Source of the DNA: Wolfiporia cocos
Taxonomy: Eukaryota > Basidiomycota > Agaricomycetes > Polyporales > Phaeolaceae
Length of the DNA: 64,000 bases
Assembly: GCA_029448655.1 (NCBI GenBank)
Contig: JACCLO010000009.1
Coordinates: 2,480,001-2,544,000 of the forward strand
Direction: 5' to 3'
Within the stretch, counting starts at the first letter, position 1, and every line of letters begins with the position of its first letter. Below, one piece after another: positions 1 to 12,336 of this stretch. Both the position numbers and the translations under genes were made by a program. The notes below the pieces were generated by a model, which ran no database searches, was not told where the DNA came from, and saw nothing but the letters and a program-made list of their open reading frames with translations.

Positions 1-259
1 ATATTGCGCATAAGGTCGACTCGCGTTTGTAGAATCAGTCTCTGCTCGAGGCTTCTACTTGCCAGTCTTCCCAATATCGCGAACAGCATACGAGCTGAAA
101 AGACTTTCGACGGTGTCTTGCTCGTCACTTGCGCAATTCCTCTCATACTCGGTTCTCCTCGCTCTCTGGCGTCATATCCTGGGTTGGACTTGACGCAGAA
201 TCAACCCTTCTCCTGGCTACGGACTAGGGCCTGTGCTTTATTGTCTCCTTTAATTCTAC

Positions 260-2703
260 ATGTCTCAAGTGTCTGCAACAATGCAAGGCAACACGCCACC
301 ACCGCTCAGCTTGAATGTGGATTCTGGGATGCTCCCGTACATGACCTCGTTCAAGTATGTATTTCTGTTAGACAGCTAAGCTTCAGACTCTGATGAACAG
401 CCTGGAATAGCCATCAGCCTCGTCCTTATAAGATCAGGCTATCTACTAATGGGCAAGTAGGTGCGCCAACTGTCGGCATCGAGAGGGAGCCGTCTGGCTA
501 TTCTTTCCCGGATACAGCTTGGCTTGGAGCCCAACACGACAGCTTTCGCATATATCCGATCAAGGGTTACATACTTGCCCGGTACCTCACGCCGCAGCCA
601 TATCCTCCCGCCACCGAACGCGACCGGAAATTGAAGCTAGCGGCGATATGCCAAAGCGCAATGACGCTGGGCTTGATCGAGGCGGTCACTGAGCAGAATG
701 TCCTAGAATCCCACTTCCTCGACCGAACTCCCACAGGCGTGGTGATTACCAGCAGGAACATGCCAATGATCTTGCGCGACTGGTTCTCGCGCGCCGTTCA
801 CGTCGCTACGAGCAAGCCGGATGCGATAGAACAATGGGCCATATCAGCCGTCTCCGAGGTCCACCTTGCTGCCTCCATGATCCGCGCAATGCTGCTACCA
901 GGTAACGACGATCGGATATTTTATGACGCTGGGGTCCCCGCAGATTTAATCGAGCGCACGGCACTCGTAGGTCTCGCCATAGTGGAGTCGCTGAGCTTCT
1001 GTATTGATCGTCTTCGCAACCAACCGTGGCTCAGAAGGATACGCACAATCTACGACGTCCCGCCCCTGCCCTTCTACCCTACAGCATTCGATATGGCAAG
1101 ATCGGACTTATACAGGAAGAATGCGATTGAAAATGGGTGGTGTCCACTAACTTACCGCTTCCTGGCCGAGCGGCACTCCCCCGTATGCCTCTTGTCATAC
1201 GTATCCACGAGGCCCCCGTTTGCACGGAAAGGCACCGTGAAAGACACCCACAGCTCCTGCACAGCCAACACATGCACTGTGCACAGCATCGACATCGGGG
1301 ACTACCACATTCAGCACGTCTCGCAAACGTGCACATGCCCATACGGACGCCCGCCGGTCGATGATGTGATTGCAGCCATCTCTGCAGACCAGATACCCGT
1401 GATGACCGTCGTCGCAGGCACGGGGCCCGATGACAGCACCGCGGATATTGCGTGCAGCTATGGCAGTAACTGCCCATACATCGCCATATCCCACGTCTGG
1501 TCCGACGGCCTCGGGAGCACGACGGAGGCGGGGCTCCCACTGTGCCAGGTGCGACAGCTCGCAGCAATGACTGCGTCATTGCTCCCGGGCAGAGCGTTCT
1601 GGATGGACGCGCTCTGTGTCCCCGCGCACGCGGAAGCGAGGAAGAGAGCGATCGGAACGATGGCGCAGATCTACCGGGACGCAGAGGCGGTGCTGGTCCT
1701 CGACTCGGGCATACGGTCGTGCTCGGCATACGCCCCGCTCGAGGAGATGCTGCTTGCGGTCGTTACCTCGGCGTGGATGCAGCGCGTGTGGACCCTGCAG
1801 GAGGGGATGCTCGCACAAGAGCTCGTGTTCCAGTTCAAGGAGGCGCTGGTCCCGTACCGGGCGCTCCTACAGGACGCGTACGTCGGCATCCTCCCGACCT
1901 ACGTCGGGCTCATGATCGACCTCTTCCGCATTCGCAAGCTCAGGCAGACCGCGGAGATCGAGCGCCTGTCGGGCACGATCGCTCTGGGACACCTCATTGT
2001 GTGCCTGCAGTGGCGCACCACCAGCCGCCCGGAGGATGAGACGCTGGCAATTGCAGGGCTGCTGGGTGTCGACGCGTATGCACTGTCCAAGCTTCCTCGT
2101 GATGAGCGGATGGTCGCGCTGCTCCTCGGCGTACGCCGCATACCTGCGGAAATCATCCTCATGCCTGCTGCTAAGTTGAAGACGCCTGGATTCAGGTGGG
2201 CACCGAGGACATTGACGATTCGCCAACCGCTGCCCGTGACGAGCAACAGCTGGAATGCCATCTGCACCCCTGATGGACTGATTGCCACATATTTCTGCCT
2301 CTTCTTCGACGCAATTGTTTGGGAATCAGGCGATCAGCCCTATTCCTGTAGAGTTGAGGACACGGTGAACAATCGTGTCCATGCCTTACTCAACATTACT
2401 GCCGGAACATGGAAATCTGAAGAAACATCTTCGGAAGTCAAATTTAATGGCGTGCTCTGTCTACCTGAGAAGTCAGGGCAAGGGGCGTATATGGCGCACA
2501 GTCGCGTTATTGCGGTCTGGTTTCACTCACCGACTACGACATCAGGAGCGAACAATCAAGATGAATGCAGCTTTGATGCAAAGTGCACTTATGTACGTAT
2601 GGTAGGTGCGTTCATAGATGCACGTAGTCGAGGCACCTCTGAAGGATATACTCATTCGGCAAAATTGACAAAGAGCGGGTACTTCAAAGTCCGTATAGAC
2701 TGA
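260..2703 (+). CDS. HET-domain protein
   Basis: Predicted 795-residue HET (heterokaryon incompatibility) domain protein; this family is linked to allorecognition and cell death in filamentous fungi. Proposed exons are 260-354 and 411-2703. The 56 nt intron has GTATGT, a CTGAT branch point and TAG. The second exon is open in frame well upstream of its first ATG (631), so a start at 260 through the intron is preferred, but exon 1 is the weakest part of the model. HET signatures are clear: YIAISHVWSDGLG at about residues 388-400, FWMDALCVP near 430, IYRDAEAVLVLD near 450 and AWMQRVWTLQEG near 490. Ahead of the domain lies a C/H-rich segment (C..C..H..C.C, nt 1258-1343) that I associate with basidiomycete HET proteins. 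Stop TGA is at 2701-2703. The partner and trigger cannot be inferred from sequence. Confidence 0.85.
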
Positions 2704-4176
2704 TGTTCTGAGTACCTGACAATTGTGTTTCATCATATATATGACAATAGTCTGATGTTCGTTCATGACACGCGATACGAAATCCAAGTACAGGTATTAC
2801 ACACGTCAGATACCAGCTGTCAATGATATATACTAGTGAGCGGATCCTCTCGCGATCGTTGGCACCCGCCTGCAACATTATGGGCACAGCTGTATCTATA
2901 ATCAAGGCAAGGCCAGAACGTCTTTCTTGCATTATTGGTGTACCTCAGAGGTACAACCGACTCAAACTGAGTTTCAGATTTAGATTCTGCCTCCGACTCG
3001 CTGGTCCTTATTCGTCGGTGCACGAGACTTGTAGGTACCATTAGTAGGTACCATTACATAAACGGCCGCTGTACTAAGATAGTCCTCATACAAACTCATC
3101 AAATGTTCCAATACGTGACTGCTACGTGACATAGTCGTTACACTTCCAAATCGGCCCATCTATCGGCCAAGCGCTGTTCTCATTTCGCGCATTAGTCCAA
3201 GCGCTTGCCCGTATCGCCACTTCCCATCTGTACGACACCGTCTATTCAGTTAGCAGCATGTATACTTCAATAAAATGATGGCTACAATCAACAAAGCCAC
3301 GATGGAGGGTGTGCGTGGTCGAATTTCGCCAAGATGTTATCCGGCAAAATACGATGTCCATGATACTTTTTGTTGGCCCATGCCGCCTGTCGTCCATCTA
3401 GTCCTCGACGGTAAGCATCCATGAAGCGCAGCGAGCGATTATAGTATCTATATAGCACAACTAAATTACAGTACATCTGCTGCCTTTGACAATTAAAACG
3501 GGTGGATTGTAGCTTGCCGACATATCCTGAGGCAGCCGGTGTCCCTGTTTAGCTGCCGGAGCAACCTAGGACTACCGTCAATGTCATTGGTCGGTATTAA
3601 TGGTCCAACTCACATTCTCCTTACCCTAATCATTATCTTCCGGACATGCTCGTTCCAAGCTTGAGTGCGCCCCTAGATTTTATCTATTTTACGGTTGAAT
3701 AGACGTCGCCTGGGCATGAGTGAGTGCCAGATGGCTCGGGCGGTGCTGAGAGTGATATTGATAAGACAATTTCAAATAGCTTGTTTTGGCGTTGACTGTA
3801 GTCCTTCCCGTGTAAATGCTAAGCCAATTCAGCAAAGGCAAGGATCAGAAATCCGCCCGCAAGCGATTGTGCAGAATGCAAATTTCTACAAATCCGTGGT
3901 TTTCGATTTCGGAGACTGTACTGCACAGAATTCGCATTAATTTTACAGTGATTCTGTCACGTTGCTTAGTCATCCTTTGATGAGTTTGTATGCACACTAT
4001 CTTAATATGTGTTTGCTCACGTGCGTGAGCTGCTTTCGAATTTCCTCGCGCTGGCGCTAGGATCTAGCGCCTTCATGGGCGAACACTGGCCACTGTAGTA
4101 CATGATATACTACGATTCCGGTATGTCACTCAGTGGCGCTCTCGAGGCGACGAATGCATACAAATCAGGATAGCTG
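2704..4176. other. Intergenic region, no gene recognised
   Basis: About 1.5 kb between the HET and F-box genes. Only short unrelated open frames occur. A small tandem (GTAGGTACCATTA twice) is at about 3031-3054. Base composition resembles the flanking genes rather than the CpG-poor repeats. Confidence 0.6.
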
Positions 4177-5651
4177 ATGATTCAATATAGTGCCATCAAA
4201 GCTAGCGATCACCCATCTCGAGATCCTTCAATCGAATAGTGAGTACTGAGTAGTGAAGAGATCAGATAGCTGAGGCCTTTCCGCTCATGCTTGTTGTTGT
4301 AAGTGCAAGTATTCAGCCGGCAGCTGTCTCCACATATCTTAGCTATTGTCTTGGACTATTTCACCAGCGACCGCCAGACATTGGAGGGATGTGCTCTCGT
4401 TTGCCATGCCTGGCTATCGGTAGCACGTCCCCACCTGCTTAGGAGTGTGCGGATTCGCAATCTCCACACATGCACCGAGATCGATGCTTCGCTTGACAAA
4501 GACCCAGATATCGCGAGATATATTCGTACGCTGGATGTTGGACCGACCAGGCTAACTAGCACGTCAATGCTCAGCGGAGAACTCCAACAAGTCTGGGTGT
4601 ATTGTCTACGTTTACTCGCGAAGCTCAAGAGCGTCCAAGGGCTCTTCCTCAGCCTCAATGAGGGATGGGGTTGGTTAAATCTGGCGCCCGACGATATGAA
4701 GGCGTACCTTCCCTCATTGTTGTCAGGAGTGGAGATCCTAGCACTGCACAACATCACTTGTCTAGGCGGCCTTGAAGCCTTGCGATCCATTCTGCTGGCT
4801 TGTTCTCGCCTATCGCATCTATATCTTGGCCAAGTCTACTTCCCAGAAGACACCCGTTGGTGTCCCACCTACGGCGCAACGGTAGACCACAAGGAAACAA
4901 TTCGCACTTTGGTGTGCGCTGGAAGGGAGGGGTGTGCTCCGTTCGAAGGGCTGCTCCAATGGCTGACACACGGCGGGCTGAATGTCAATCTCTCGCGACT
5001 GGGGATTTCGGGGATGACAGATAACGCTTGGGACATCCTCCACATCGCCGGCGATTCTCTCGAATATCTCTGGATCGACCTCAGGGAAACCGTCCGCCCA
5101 CGAGTAGTGGCTGCACTTGCTCGCAACACGCGGCTAGTAGCCATCGATCTGATTGGGGTCGACATGTTAATAGATGGACGTTCGAGCGCGCTACTCCATG
5201 TTCTATCGTACATCGGCGCAGCCACCACGAGCTTGCAGCAGCTTAACATATCTCTGATTGGACCACTACATGTGAACAGCTTGGACGATCGGAGTGTTTG
5301 GCGGGACGTAGACTCTGGCCTAGCAAGGCTTGTACGAAACATACCGATGCTAGTGGTCACTCTCCACTTCCACCGCGGCTGCATCAGCGGTAATTTGCCC
5401 AAACGTATTGCTGAGATACTGGACAATATGACGGTGTACCATGAGGCGCATGGGCGTCTCACTGTTTGTTGGAGCGCTACGTCAGAGCAGTATGCGCAAG
5501 CCGTCGAACTGAAGCTCGTGTGTCGACCCGATGTCGATCCTGGTTTGACGCGATCGTCCTACAAATCTGCTGACCACCCTTCATTAATCATTGTGAGTAC
5601 ATATACTGAAGAACAGTGGTCACTGGTCACCTTTCTGATTTTCTGCAGTGA
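4177..5651 (+). CDS. F-box/LRR-like protein, paralogue 1
   Basis: Predicted F-box protein of about 446 residues, expected to bind Skp1 in an SCF ubiquitin ligase; the substrate is unknown. Exons 4177-4238, 4317-5592 and 5649-5651. Intron 1 (78 nt) has GTGAGT, CTCAT and TTCAG. The codon before the F-box exon is a stop, so an upstream exon is needed, and the same intron position and phase recur in the paralogue at 59798. The F-box (RQLSPHILAIVLDYF..DRQTLEGCALVCHAWLSVARP) starts right after intron 1, followed by LRR-like sequence to CRPDVDPGLT. Intron 2 (56 nt, GTGAGT, CTGAT, TGCAG) is inferred: removing it puts a TGA directly at the start of exon 3, giving a length close to the 452-residue paralogue. 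Without it the frame runs to 5667 (470 residues). Confidence 0.8.
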
Positions 5652-6392
5652 AAGCCCCCTGCTCTGATCTGCAGCGATGGCGTTATTCCCGCTACTTTAG
5701 TAGTGTGCTCTGAAGTAAACATATACTTTTTGCAAGGCGCTTATTTCCGCATTACCTCTCGACCCATCCTTTTACTCATCTTTTACAGCGTGGGAGTCCT
5801 CTTCTCATGCTCTGCTACAGATGCGTGAGGGGGCGTGCCTATTGAGAACGATCTTTGTAGTAGCTACACTTGTTAATTCTGACGCGGAGTTGACAAAATA
5901 TGCTGTATCCGACGGACAAAACATCTACATTTAGTAGTGTGGTAGCTGCGGCTAAGCGGGCCCTCGAGTAGGAGTGACGGAAATGGAGCGTCGACATAGT
6001 TTACTACACTCTCAATACCTACAGGAGAGACATTGACATTGTGGAATGACTTCCCATGTGAGTCAATTACAGGCGAAACTATTTCGTAGATGGAAAACTA
6101 ATGAGATCGCTCAAGACAAGCATTACTTCCCAATCTTCGGGCGCAACTTCTGTCTCTGTGGAAGGTGGAGGCTCAATCCGATATATCTCAGCGTCGGTAT
6201 GCAAGCCGCCATTGTCTTGGCAGCATCGACCAGCTTCCTAGCTTTGTCAGGTCTTCCGTTGAATGCAATGGTGATGCCAATAAGCGGGCATTAGGCCAAT
6301 TTAGTCTTCATCCTATATTTCTATCAGTAGTGAGGACATGGCAGCCATCAGATATGGGATTGAAATCTGACTGGACTGACCATCCATGTGTA
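5652..6392. other. Intergenic region between convergent genes
   Basis: Tail-to-tail spacer between the F-box gene and the minus-strand F-box-like gene. No repeat, RNA gene or convincing coding frame was seen. Confidence 0.5.
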
Positions 6393-7526
6393 TTAATCTA
6401 TATGGGGTTTCCCATAACTCCTATGCAGATCCAGCAAGGAGAGCTGAAAAACTCTGATGCTTGTGACCGACTCCACTATGTATTTGAGCAGCTCCTCCGT
6501 TGCTGGATAGCTTACAACAACCGGAGAACCCGCCCGCCGTAAAAGGTCCAGTTCTGGCGAAATTATTGAGGAGCCCACGTGTTTAACGAACATTTTCTCT
6601 GTAAGCTGAAGTCGACGGACCGATCCTTCAATTGGTATTCGAAAATTTGTGGAGAGAGAATCGAGTCTCCGCCATGAGGTCTTCTTTTGTGTAGCGATAC
6701 AGGTAACATTAAGTAGCCTGAGTGTGTGAAGGTTTGGGAACGACCGACTCAATGTAGACGATACGGCGCTTCCTCTGGTCAACGACAAGTATTGTACGTT
6801 CGGCCAGACGGCGTCGGATTCAATGTGGTGTATGAAATTGAAATCCGTAATCAGGAGCTCAAGATGGACGAGTGAACGGGTCAAGGTCGGGAGAAAATGG
6901 TCATGGCCTGGCGTGAGGGACCGAGTCATAGCTGCATCACCTGCGCGCCTGGGAGAAGCAAAGTGAAGCTTGACATGACGCGGCCGACTGGCCATACGAG
7001 CAAGGACCGCCAGAGTGTGCGCGCATGCAGCACGTAGCTCTATGTCAGACAATTCAGGCAGTGCGATCACTGCATTCGACATGTCACGCGACTTCCACAA
7101 AGGTTTCTCGGCATTGGCGATGTAGAGCATCGCAAGGTTAGCTGCACCCACGAGCATGTCAGCGAGGAACACAGCAGGTGAATAGTAAGGCTCCCGTTAC
7201 CCAGATTTAGTAAAATACGTGAAGGCGGAAGGGCCGATGGTGAGCCTTCTAATCAGTGGGGGGCGGTATGATGCATTCTTGTAGATATAGGAACAGAAGC
7301 GAGACATTTGCTGTGAGCCACGTATCTTCTGCTGCTCGCCACCATCAGGCACGATCTCCGACAGGGAACGTGGCGTGGCGACATTAATACGCAGCACGGC
7401 AAGCTGCATGGCATCCTTTGGTTGGACCAGTGAGAGGATATAGTGGATGATATCAAGATCCAGCGATAACAGAGTTAGTCTACTAGAGGGCGGATCGTAG
7501 GAGGATCCGGGGAGACTTTCAGTCAT
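6393..7526 (-). pseudogene. F-box-like gene with one in-frame stop
   Basis: One continuous minus-strand frame of about 377 codons, from ATG at 7526 to the stop at 6393, broken once by TAA at 7199-7197. The N-terminal part has a weak F-box (LDLDIIHYILSLVQPKDAMQLA, about residues 23-45). The C-terminal part resembles the LRR-like tail of basidiomycete F-box proteins (LADMLVGAANLAML; LPELSDIELRA; HLELLITDFNFI). Both halves share one frame and no intron restores coding: the tempting 59 nt GT..AG intron at 7200-7142 gives an immediate stop. Most likely a single nonsense mutation in an otherwise intact gene, or a sequencing error. If translated to the stop, the product is about 109 residues. Confidence 0.6.
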
Positions 7527-8074
7527 TTATCTTGGTCTGCCAACTGCCTTTCGCTTAAGTAATCGCAGTTGGGAATTAGGTTTGCATGGCGCACGTGCTG
7601 CAAATTAATCCGACTCAGCCTGCTGCTGGTGTAGAAATAAAACACAACGCTTGGGATTCAAACCCGCACCACTTGAGGAATTGATCAGTGACTATACATA
7701 CATACGCATACCACTCCGCCACAAGTACTTGTGAAGATTTGTTACAAGGATGACTTTATGCATACTTATCTGGCGCAGATCAAACTGTACTGCAGATCAA
7801 ATTGCCGAAGACTAAGCATCTAGCCCCACAAAATTGGCTACCGTGCTGCATATAATGAAACTGCATCATTGTTCAGCCAATACAGTATCAAGGTACTGGC
7901 ATGAATTTACTGTGTCATTTGTTATTGGTGCTGTCCACAACAGATCATCAGCTAGGGCATGTTTGTGCTCTGCAAAATTCATGAAATGAAATCTCTAGTG
8001 ATCAATGCTGTCTGCACTCACCCATCCCAACAATGATGCTTGCCCCTGCTCACACACTCTCCCCCCCTCCCCCC
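7527..8074. other. Intergenic region with a tRNA-like fragment
   Basis: Upstream of the F-box-like gene. On the minus strand, 7723-7648 has a good pol III A box (TGGCGGAGTGG) and a near-consensus B box (GGTTTGAATCC) at class II tRNA spacing, but the acceptor stem does not pair. A C-rich run at 8061-8077 abuts the hAT insertion. Confidence 0.4.
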
Positions 8075-8082
8075 CCCTTCAC

Positions 8083-9244
8083 TAGTGTTGCCGAAGTTCA
8101 GTTCAGAACCAAGGTTCAGAACCTGAACCACCTGAACCGAACCTAGGTTCAGGTTCAGTCCAAGTCCGGTTCAGGGTAGGATGTCAAGGTTCGGTTCTTG
8201 GTTCAGGGGTGCCATTGGTACCCTTGAACCAGGTTCGAACTGGACTGAACCTTGAACCACTTAGCATTGACATATTCTTGGTAGCTACTGGTGGATAAGT
8301 ATCAATTACAATAATGGCCTTGCCATCTTTGCTATAGTATTGTTGTAGTAAGTCATGGATAACTGGCACTCATATACTCCAGTCTCCCACTATGGCAAGA
8401 GCTCAACCCTGTGTTGGAATTACTGTGCTTTCTGTGGCACTGGGCTGCATTCACTGTTGCAAATCAGGTTCTGTGGCCAACATGAGGGCATGTGGCCCTT
8501 GCATGCATAGTGACAAGGCAAGCTAGTGGGTAGTAGTTTCATCTGTAGCTGTATTAAGCTGGGTGTGAGCATTGTGGCTCCCCAGCATTTTGTACCCTAT
8601 GACACGGTTTGACTATCCTACATTAGAGATTCACCCTCATGGCCAGCAAATTTCTACATTCACTGCTGTTAGATGAAGTAGAAAATGTAGATATAATGTT
8701 TCACTTTGTATCCATGATCCTACTGTAGGTTATATACAGAGCTGTCTAATAAGGTTTGTTATTGAGCTTTGCCTCAGGCTAATTCACACCCATTCTGCTC
8801 ATGGAATCTGATTACTGAACTGCTCAAAATAGCTGCCTTGAGTGATTATTGTGCATCAACAAATTATGTTTTACCACTCTGAAGAAGACTAAGAACCACT
8901 TCAGAATGCAGCAGCCCAATAGACACCAAATGGATACTTGAGGCACTGCAAAACTTGAAGTGTAGTTATTCTAGTGGTTTCAATATTGCTGGAGATGAGG
9001 TATACGATTGGTATACATAGAAAGGTACCCAGAGTTGGTGTCCAAAATATTATTTTTACACACTATAAAAGCAAGTGACTTAGCGGTCCGAACCTAGTTC
9101 GAACCTTGAACTGAACCTGCTGAACCGGTTCAGCAGGTTCAGTCCAGGTTCAGGTTCCGGTTCGGGCTCCCTGCAGTCGGTTCGGTTCTAGGTCCAGCCC
9201 CAGACCCCCCTGAACCTGAACCGAACTGAACTTCGGCAACACTA
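8083..9244. mobile_element. hAT-A1, non-autonomous hAT-like element
   Basis: Terminal inverted repeats begin TAGTGTTGCCGAAGTTC at both ends and an exact 8 bp duplication CCCTTCAC flanks it (8075-8082, 9245-9252); both are hAT superfamily hallmarks. The subterminal 100-180 bp at each end are packed with GGTTC/GAACC pentamers. No transposase frame. The middle (about 8290-9060) matches hAT-A2 at 57847. hAT-A1 lacks the Helitron present in that copy and so supplies its empty site. Confidence 0.85.
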
Positions 9245-9269
9245 CCCTTCACTGCACCTGTTCATCAAC

Positions 9270-9651
9270 TGACACAAGCAACACTTCAAGCAACTACTCA
9301 GGGGAATATTACTCGTGTGAAAGTGTATTCCTGATCTGAGGCTACTCAAGGTGTATAAGGCCAAGACGAGTCTGGGGTGCTACCCTGCTCGGCGGCCAGT
9401 ATATATGCTATTCTACTGTTTGTACATTGTTTGGCAACTGTATAGTTATTATGTAAGCTGATAGTCCGTTAACTAAGGTAAACCCTATAATGGGTGTAGG
9501 TACATGGCACAGAGTGTCCGGGGGTCTGACAACACATGATAGGGTGTCTGGGGTCTTGACATGTGACTGCATAGGTGCACGCTTAGATAAGATAAGGGTT
9601 TAGGCTCTGGTCACTAGTCGTTGGCTAGGCGAAAGAAATCGGCTTGTGACA
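9270..9651 (-). mobile_element. Solo LTR, LTR-4 family
   Basis: 382 bp, TGACACAAGC...GCTTGTGACA, flanked by TCAAC on both sides (9265-9269, 9652-9656). The TATA-like GTATATATGC and the CCAGACTTGTCTTGGCC-like stretch lie on the minus strand, giving the orientation. Same family as 36502, 42624 and 56461. Confidence 0.8.
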
Positions 9652-9724
9652 TCAACCCTGTTGATAATAGTGGTGTGTTGCTCTCCCCCTGCATCTTGTC
9701 CCTCAGTGTGATCACACTTGCACT

Positions 9725-9905
9725 ATGTTGTCCACTTGCTTTCTTTGTCAATGCATTTCTTCACCTGGATGTGCTTGCCCTGCTTGCTTTCTTTGTCAAT
9801 GCATTCATTCTCCTGGTGGTAATTTACCTGCTCACTTTCTTTGTCAATGCATTTCTTTGCCTAGTGTGCATGCCCTGCTCACTTTCTTTGTCAATCCATA
9901 CACCC
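9725..9905. repeat. Short tandem repeat, 48-57 bp units
   Basis: Four copies of a block centred on ACTTTCTTTGTCAATGCATT, at periods of about 48, 48 and 57 bp. Open frames here (FLCQC repeated) follow from the repeat and are not taken as a gene. Confidence 0.7.
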
Positions 9906-10093
9906 ACATATTGTATAATAGCATCGAAGCTCACCTACTTAGCCTTGGTTCACTCCATGTCAGAGTTCATGTGATTGCAGTTCACATGGGGCATTTTGTT
10001 CTAGGCTGGGTCAGACTGTGACAATATTATGTGGTCAAGTATTTTTTCAGCTGTCCCCCTATGCAATAGGACTTAGCATACAACAAGACCCAG

Positions 10094-10641
10094 TGTTATG
10101 GATTGAATATCAGTTCAGCCACAGAAACTTGAGTGAGTTACTTAGCGAGTCAAGTAGTGCACTACTTTTTAAACTCTGGGGTTGGTACTGGAGAGTCAGA
10201 GCCTCAATATACAAGTGAGAGCTTAGTTTCCTAAGTTTGAGAATGAGTATAAGATACTTGTAATTTCAACAAGGTCGAGCTAAGGAACTCGACCAGTATA
10301 CACATCAGATTATATACTACCATTCATCAACTGGGGTCATAGTGTCCTTGGTACTGCTACTATTAGGTCCATCGGGCTAGCATACTTCATAGACAAATAG
10401 CAATGTTGTGATTGAGCACAACAGTGACTGAAACATGAGAAGACCTGTGGTTAGACACAGAATACAAGCTAGAATGTGATACAAATGGAATGCATGGGCA
10501 TAGGGTGTCAGACACAAAACAGGGACCTGTGGTTGAATGGGGGTCCCTAGAATAAAGCACATGGCAGGGCAGTTGAGCGCTAAGTCTAATTATACAGTGG
10601 AGCATTAGGAAAAAATAATAGACTGTGCATGGACTGTAACA
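10094..10641 (-). mobile_element. Solo LTR-2
   Basis: 548 bp, TGTTATGGATTG...GACTGTAACA, exact TSD CCCAG (10089-10093, 10642-10646). Inserted in the LTR-2 of the opposite orientation that starts at 10017. Confidence 0.85.
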
Positions 10642-10732
10642 CCCAGCATTCAACCATTTGATGGTGTGCAGTTTAATAGAGACCCCTTGTTACTATTATT
10701 TTGCTTTGCTCTGAATGCTTGCAGAACTCACC

Positions 10733-12154
10733 TGTTATGGGTTGAATACCCGTTCGTTATATTTGAGTTGTGAATATAATTCGCCTATACCAAGTCACAT
10801 ATAGGGATCCATCAGACTAGGTGGGGTGCCTAGCATATGATCCAATACTTGTTAGAGGATATATTGATCAGGCTAAGTCAAAAGACTAGCAGTGTATCCA
10901 GTGCCCATTTAAAGGATATGATCAGTTCAATGAGCAAGTTATAGAATAACTCACCTAAGTCTGAGAAGTCAATTGTGCACTTCAAAGACTTAGTCATTCA
11001 GAGCTTGAGGGTAATACTTGAGCTGTTACAGGTCATATACCCATTTGTTAGTTGTGAATATAAATCTTCTACACTAATTCCCACAGATGTGTGTAAGGCT
11101 ATAGTTAGATAATGCCATTAACATATTAAGCCTTCAAGCCCTAAGTCGCCAGGCTCTAGGGGTCATTTGATATTCAGCACATGTTAAAGAATATATCTGG
11201 CTTGAGAGTGCAAGTCGAAAATGCCTAAGTCCAAGAGGTCAAGGTGCACTTTGAGGACTTAGTCGTTCAGGGCTTGGAATATACTGAGTGTAGTTTCCAA
11301 TGTTTGAGAGCAAGTACAAGACTTCTTGTTTGTACAACAAGGTTGAGCTGAAGAGCCTCAACACCAGTTACAGGAGTTTATATACTATGCTGGGTTTCAG
11401 TAGTCCTACCAGTCCCAGATGTCACTGATACTATCTATATCATAGCCTGAAATGTATGATAGGTATGTAGTGATAAATCCGAAATGATAGATAGCAATGA
11501 TATGGCAGTTGAACTCCATCTGTCAATCATAGAATGATAAATGTGAAACAAGGGCAGAGTTGGATCTGCCAGTCTGAAATGAGCCCTACCTGCTAGTACA
11601 GCTGGGGTTGCACCCAGTGGAGTCACAAGTAGCCAGGGGGTTGGTTATACAACAAGTCCCTGTATCATATTGCCCAATGGTGAGTTCCGTGAGCATTTAA
11701 AAAAATAGAATGACTGTAACATGAGCAAAGTTTCCTTCATTTGAGAATGAGTATAAGACTCTTGTTTATACAAAAAGGTCAAGCTGAAGAGCCTCGACCA
11801 TAGTTATATGAGTTTATATACTACACAAAGTATTTAGGGTGTTGTTGCATCCCAGATGTCACCACTACTACATACGATCTAGTCTGAAATGTATGATAGG
11901 TATGTAGTGATATATCTGTGACAACAGATAGGAATGATAGAGGTATGGCAGTTGAACACCATCAGCTACTCATATGATAAATACAAAATGGTACTAGAGT
12001 TGGATCTGTCAGTTCTGAAACAATGATAGTAGACTAGTATAATTGGGGTTGCACCTGACGAGGTTACGAGCTGTTGGTTGCACACCAAGTCCCTGTATTG
12101 TATTCACCCAATGGTAAATTCCATGGTGGTTTAAAAAATAAAATAACCATAACA
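10733..12154 (-). mobile_element. Decayed solo LTR-1 with a second LTR-1 inside
   Basis: TGTTATGGGTTGAATACCCG...ATAACCATAACA; exact TSD TCACC (10728-10732, 12155-12159). Net length 719 bp without 11024-11726. Confidence 0.8.
11024..11721 (-). mobile_element. Innermost solo LTR-1 of the 10 kb nest
   Basis: 698 bp, TGTTACAGGTCATATACCC...TGACTGTAACA, exact TSD TGAGC (11019-11023, 11722-11726). Joining the flanks restores the host LTR sequence between GGTAATACT and AAAGTTTCC. Confidence 0.85.
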
Positions 12155-12336
12155 TCACCACTGGGTGAAAATGATACAGGGACTTGTTGCACAACCAACA
12201 CCCCTGGATTCACAACCTCATTGGGTTCAACCCCAGTTGTACTAGCATGGTAGCTTGATTTCACAATTGACAGATCCAACTCTGTAACTGGTTTGTATTA
12301 TCAAATGATTGACTGATGGTGTTCAACCACCATACC

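Noticed and set aside
4..393. 129-codon frame at the left edge
   Set aside because: No ATG (it begins at an alternative codon), no domain, and it overlaps exon 1 and the intron of the HET gene in another frame.
7142..7200. 59 nt intron joining the halves of the minus-strand F-box-like gene
   Set aside because: Splicing it gives an immediate TAA; both halves already share one frame.
7642..7740. Functional tRNA gene
   Set aside because: Acceptor and half of the T stem do not pair; kept only as a tRNA-like relic.
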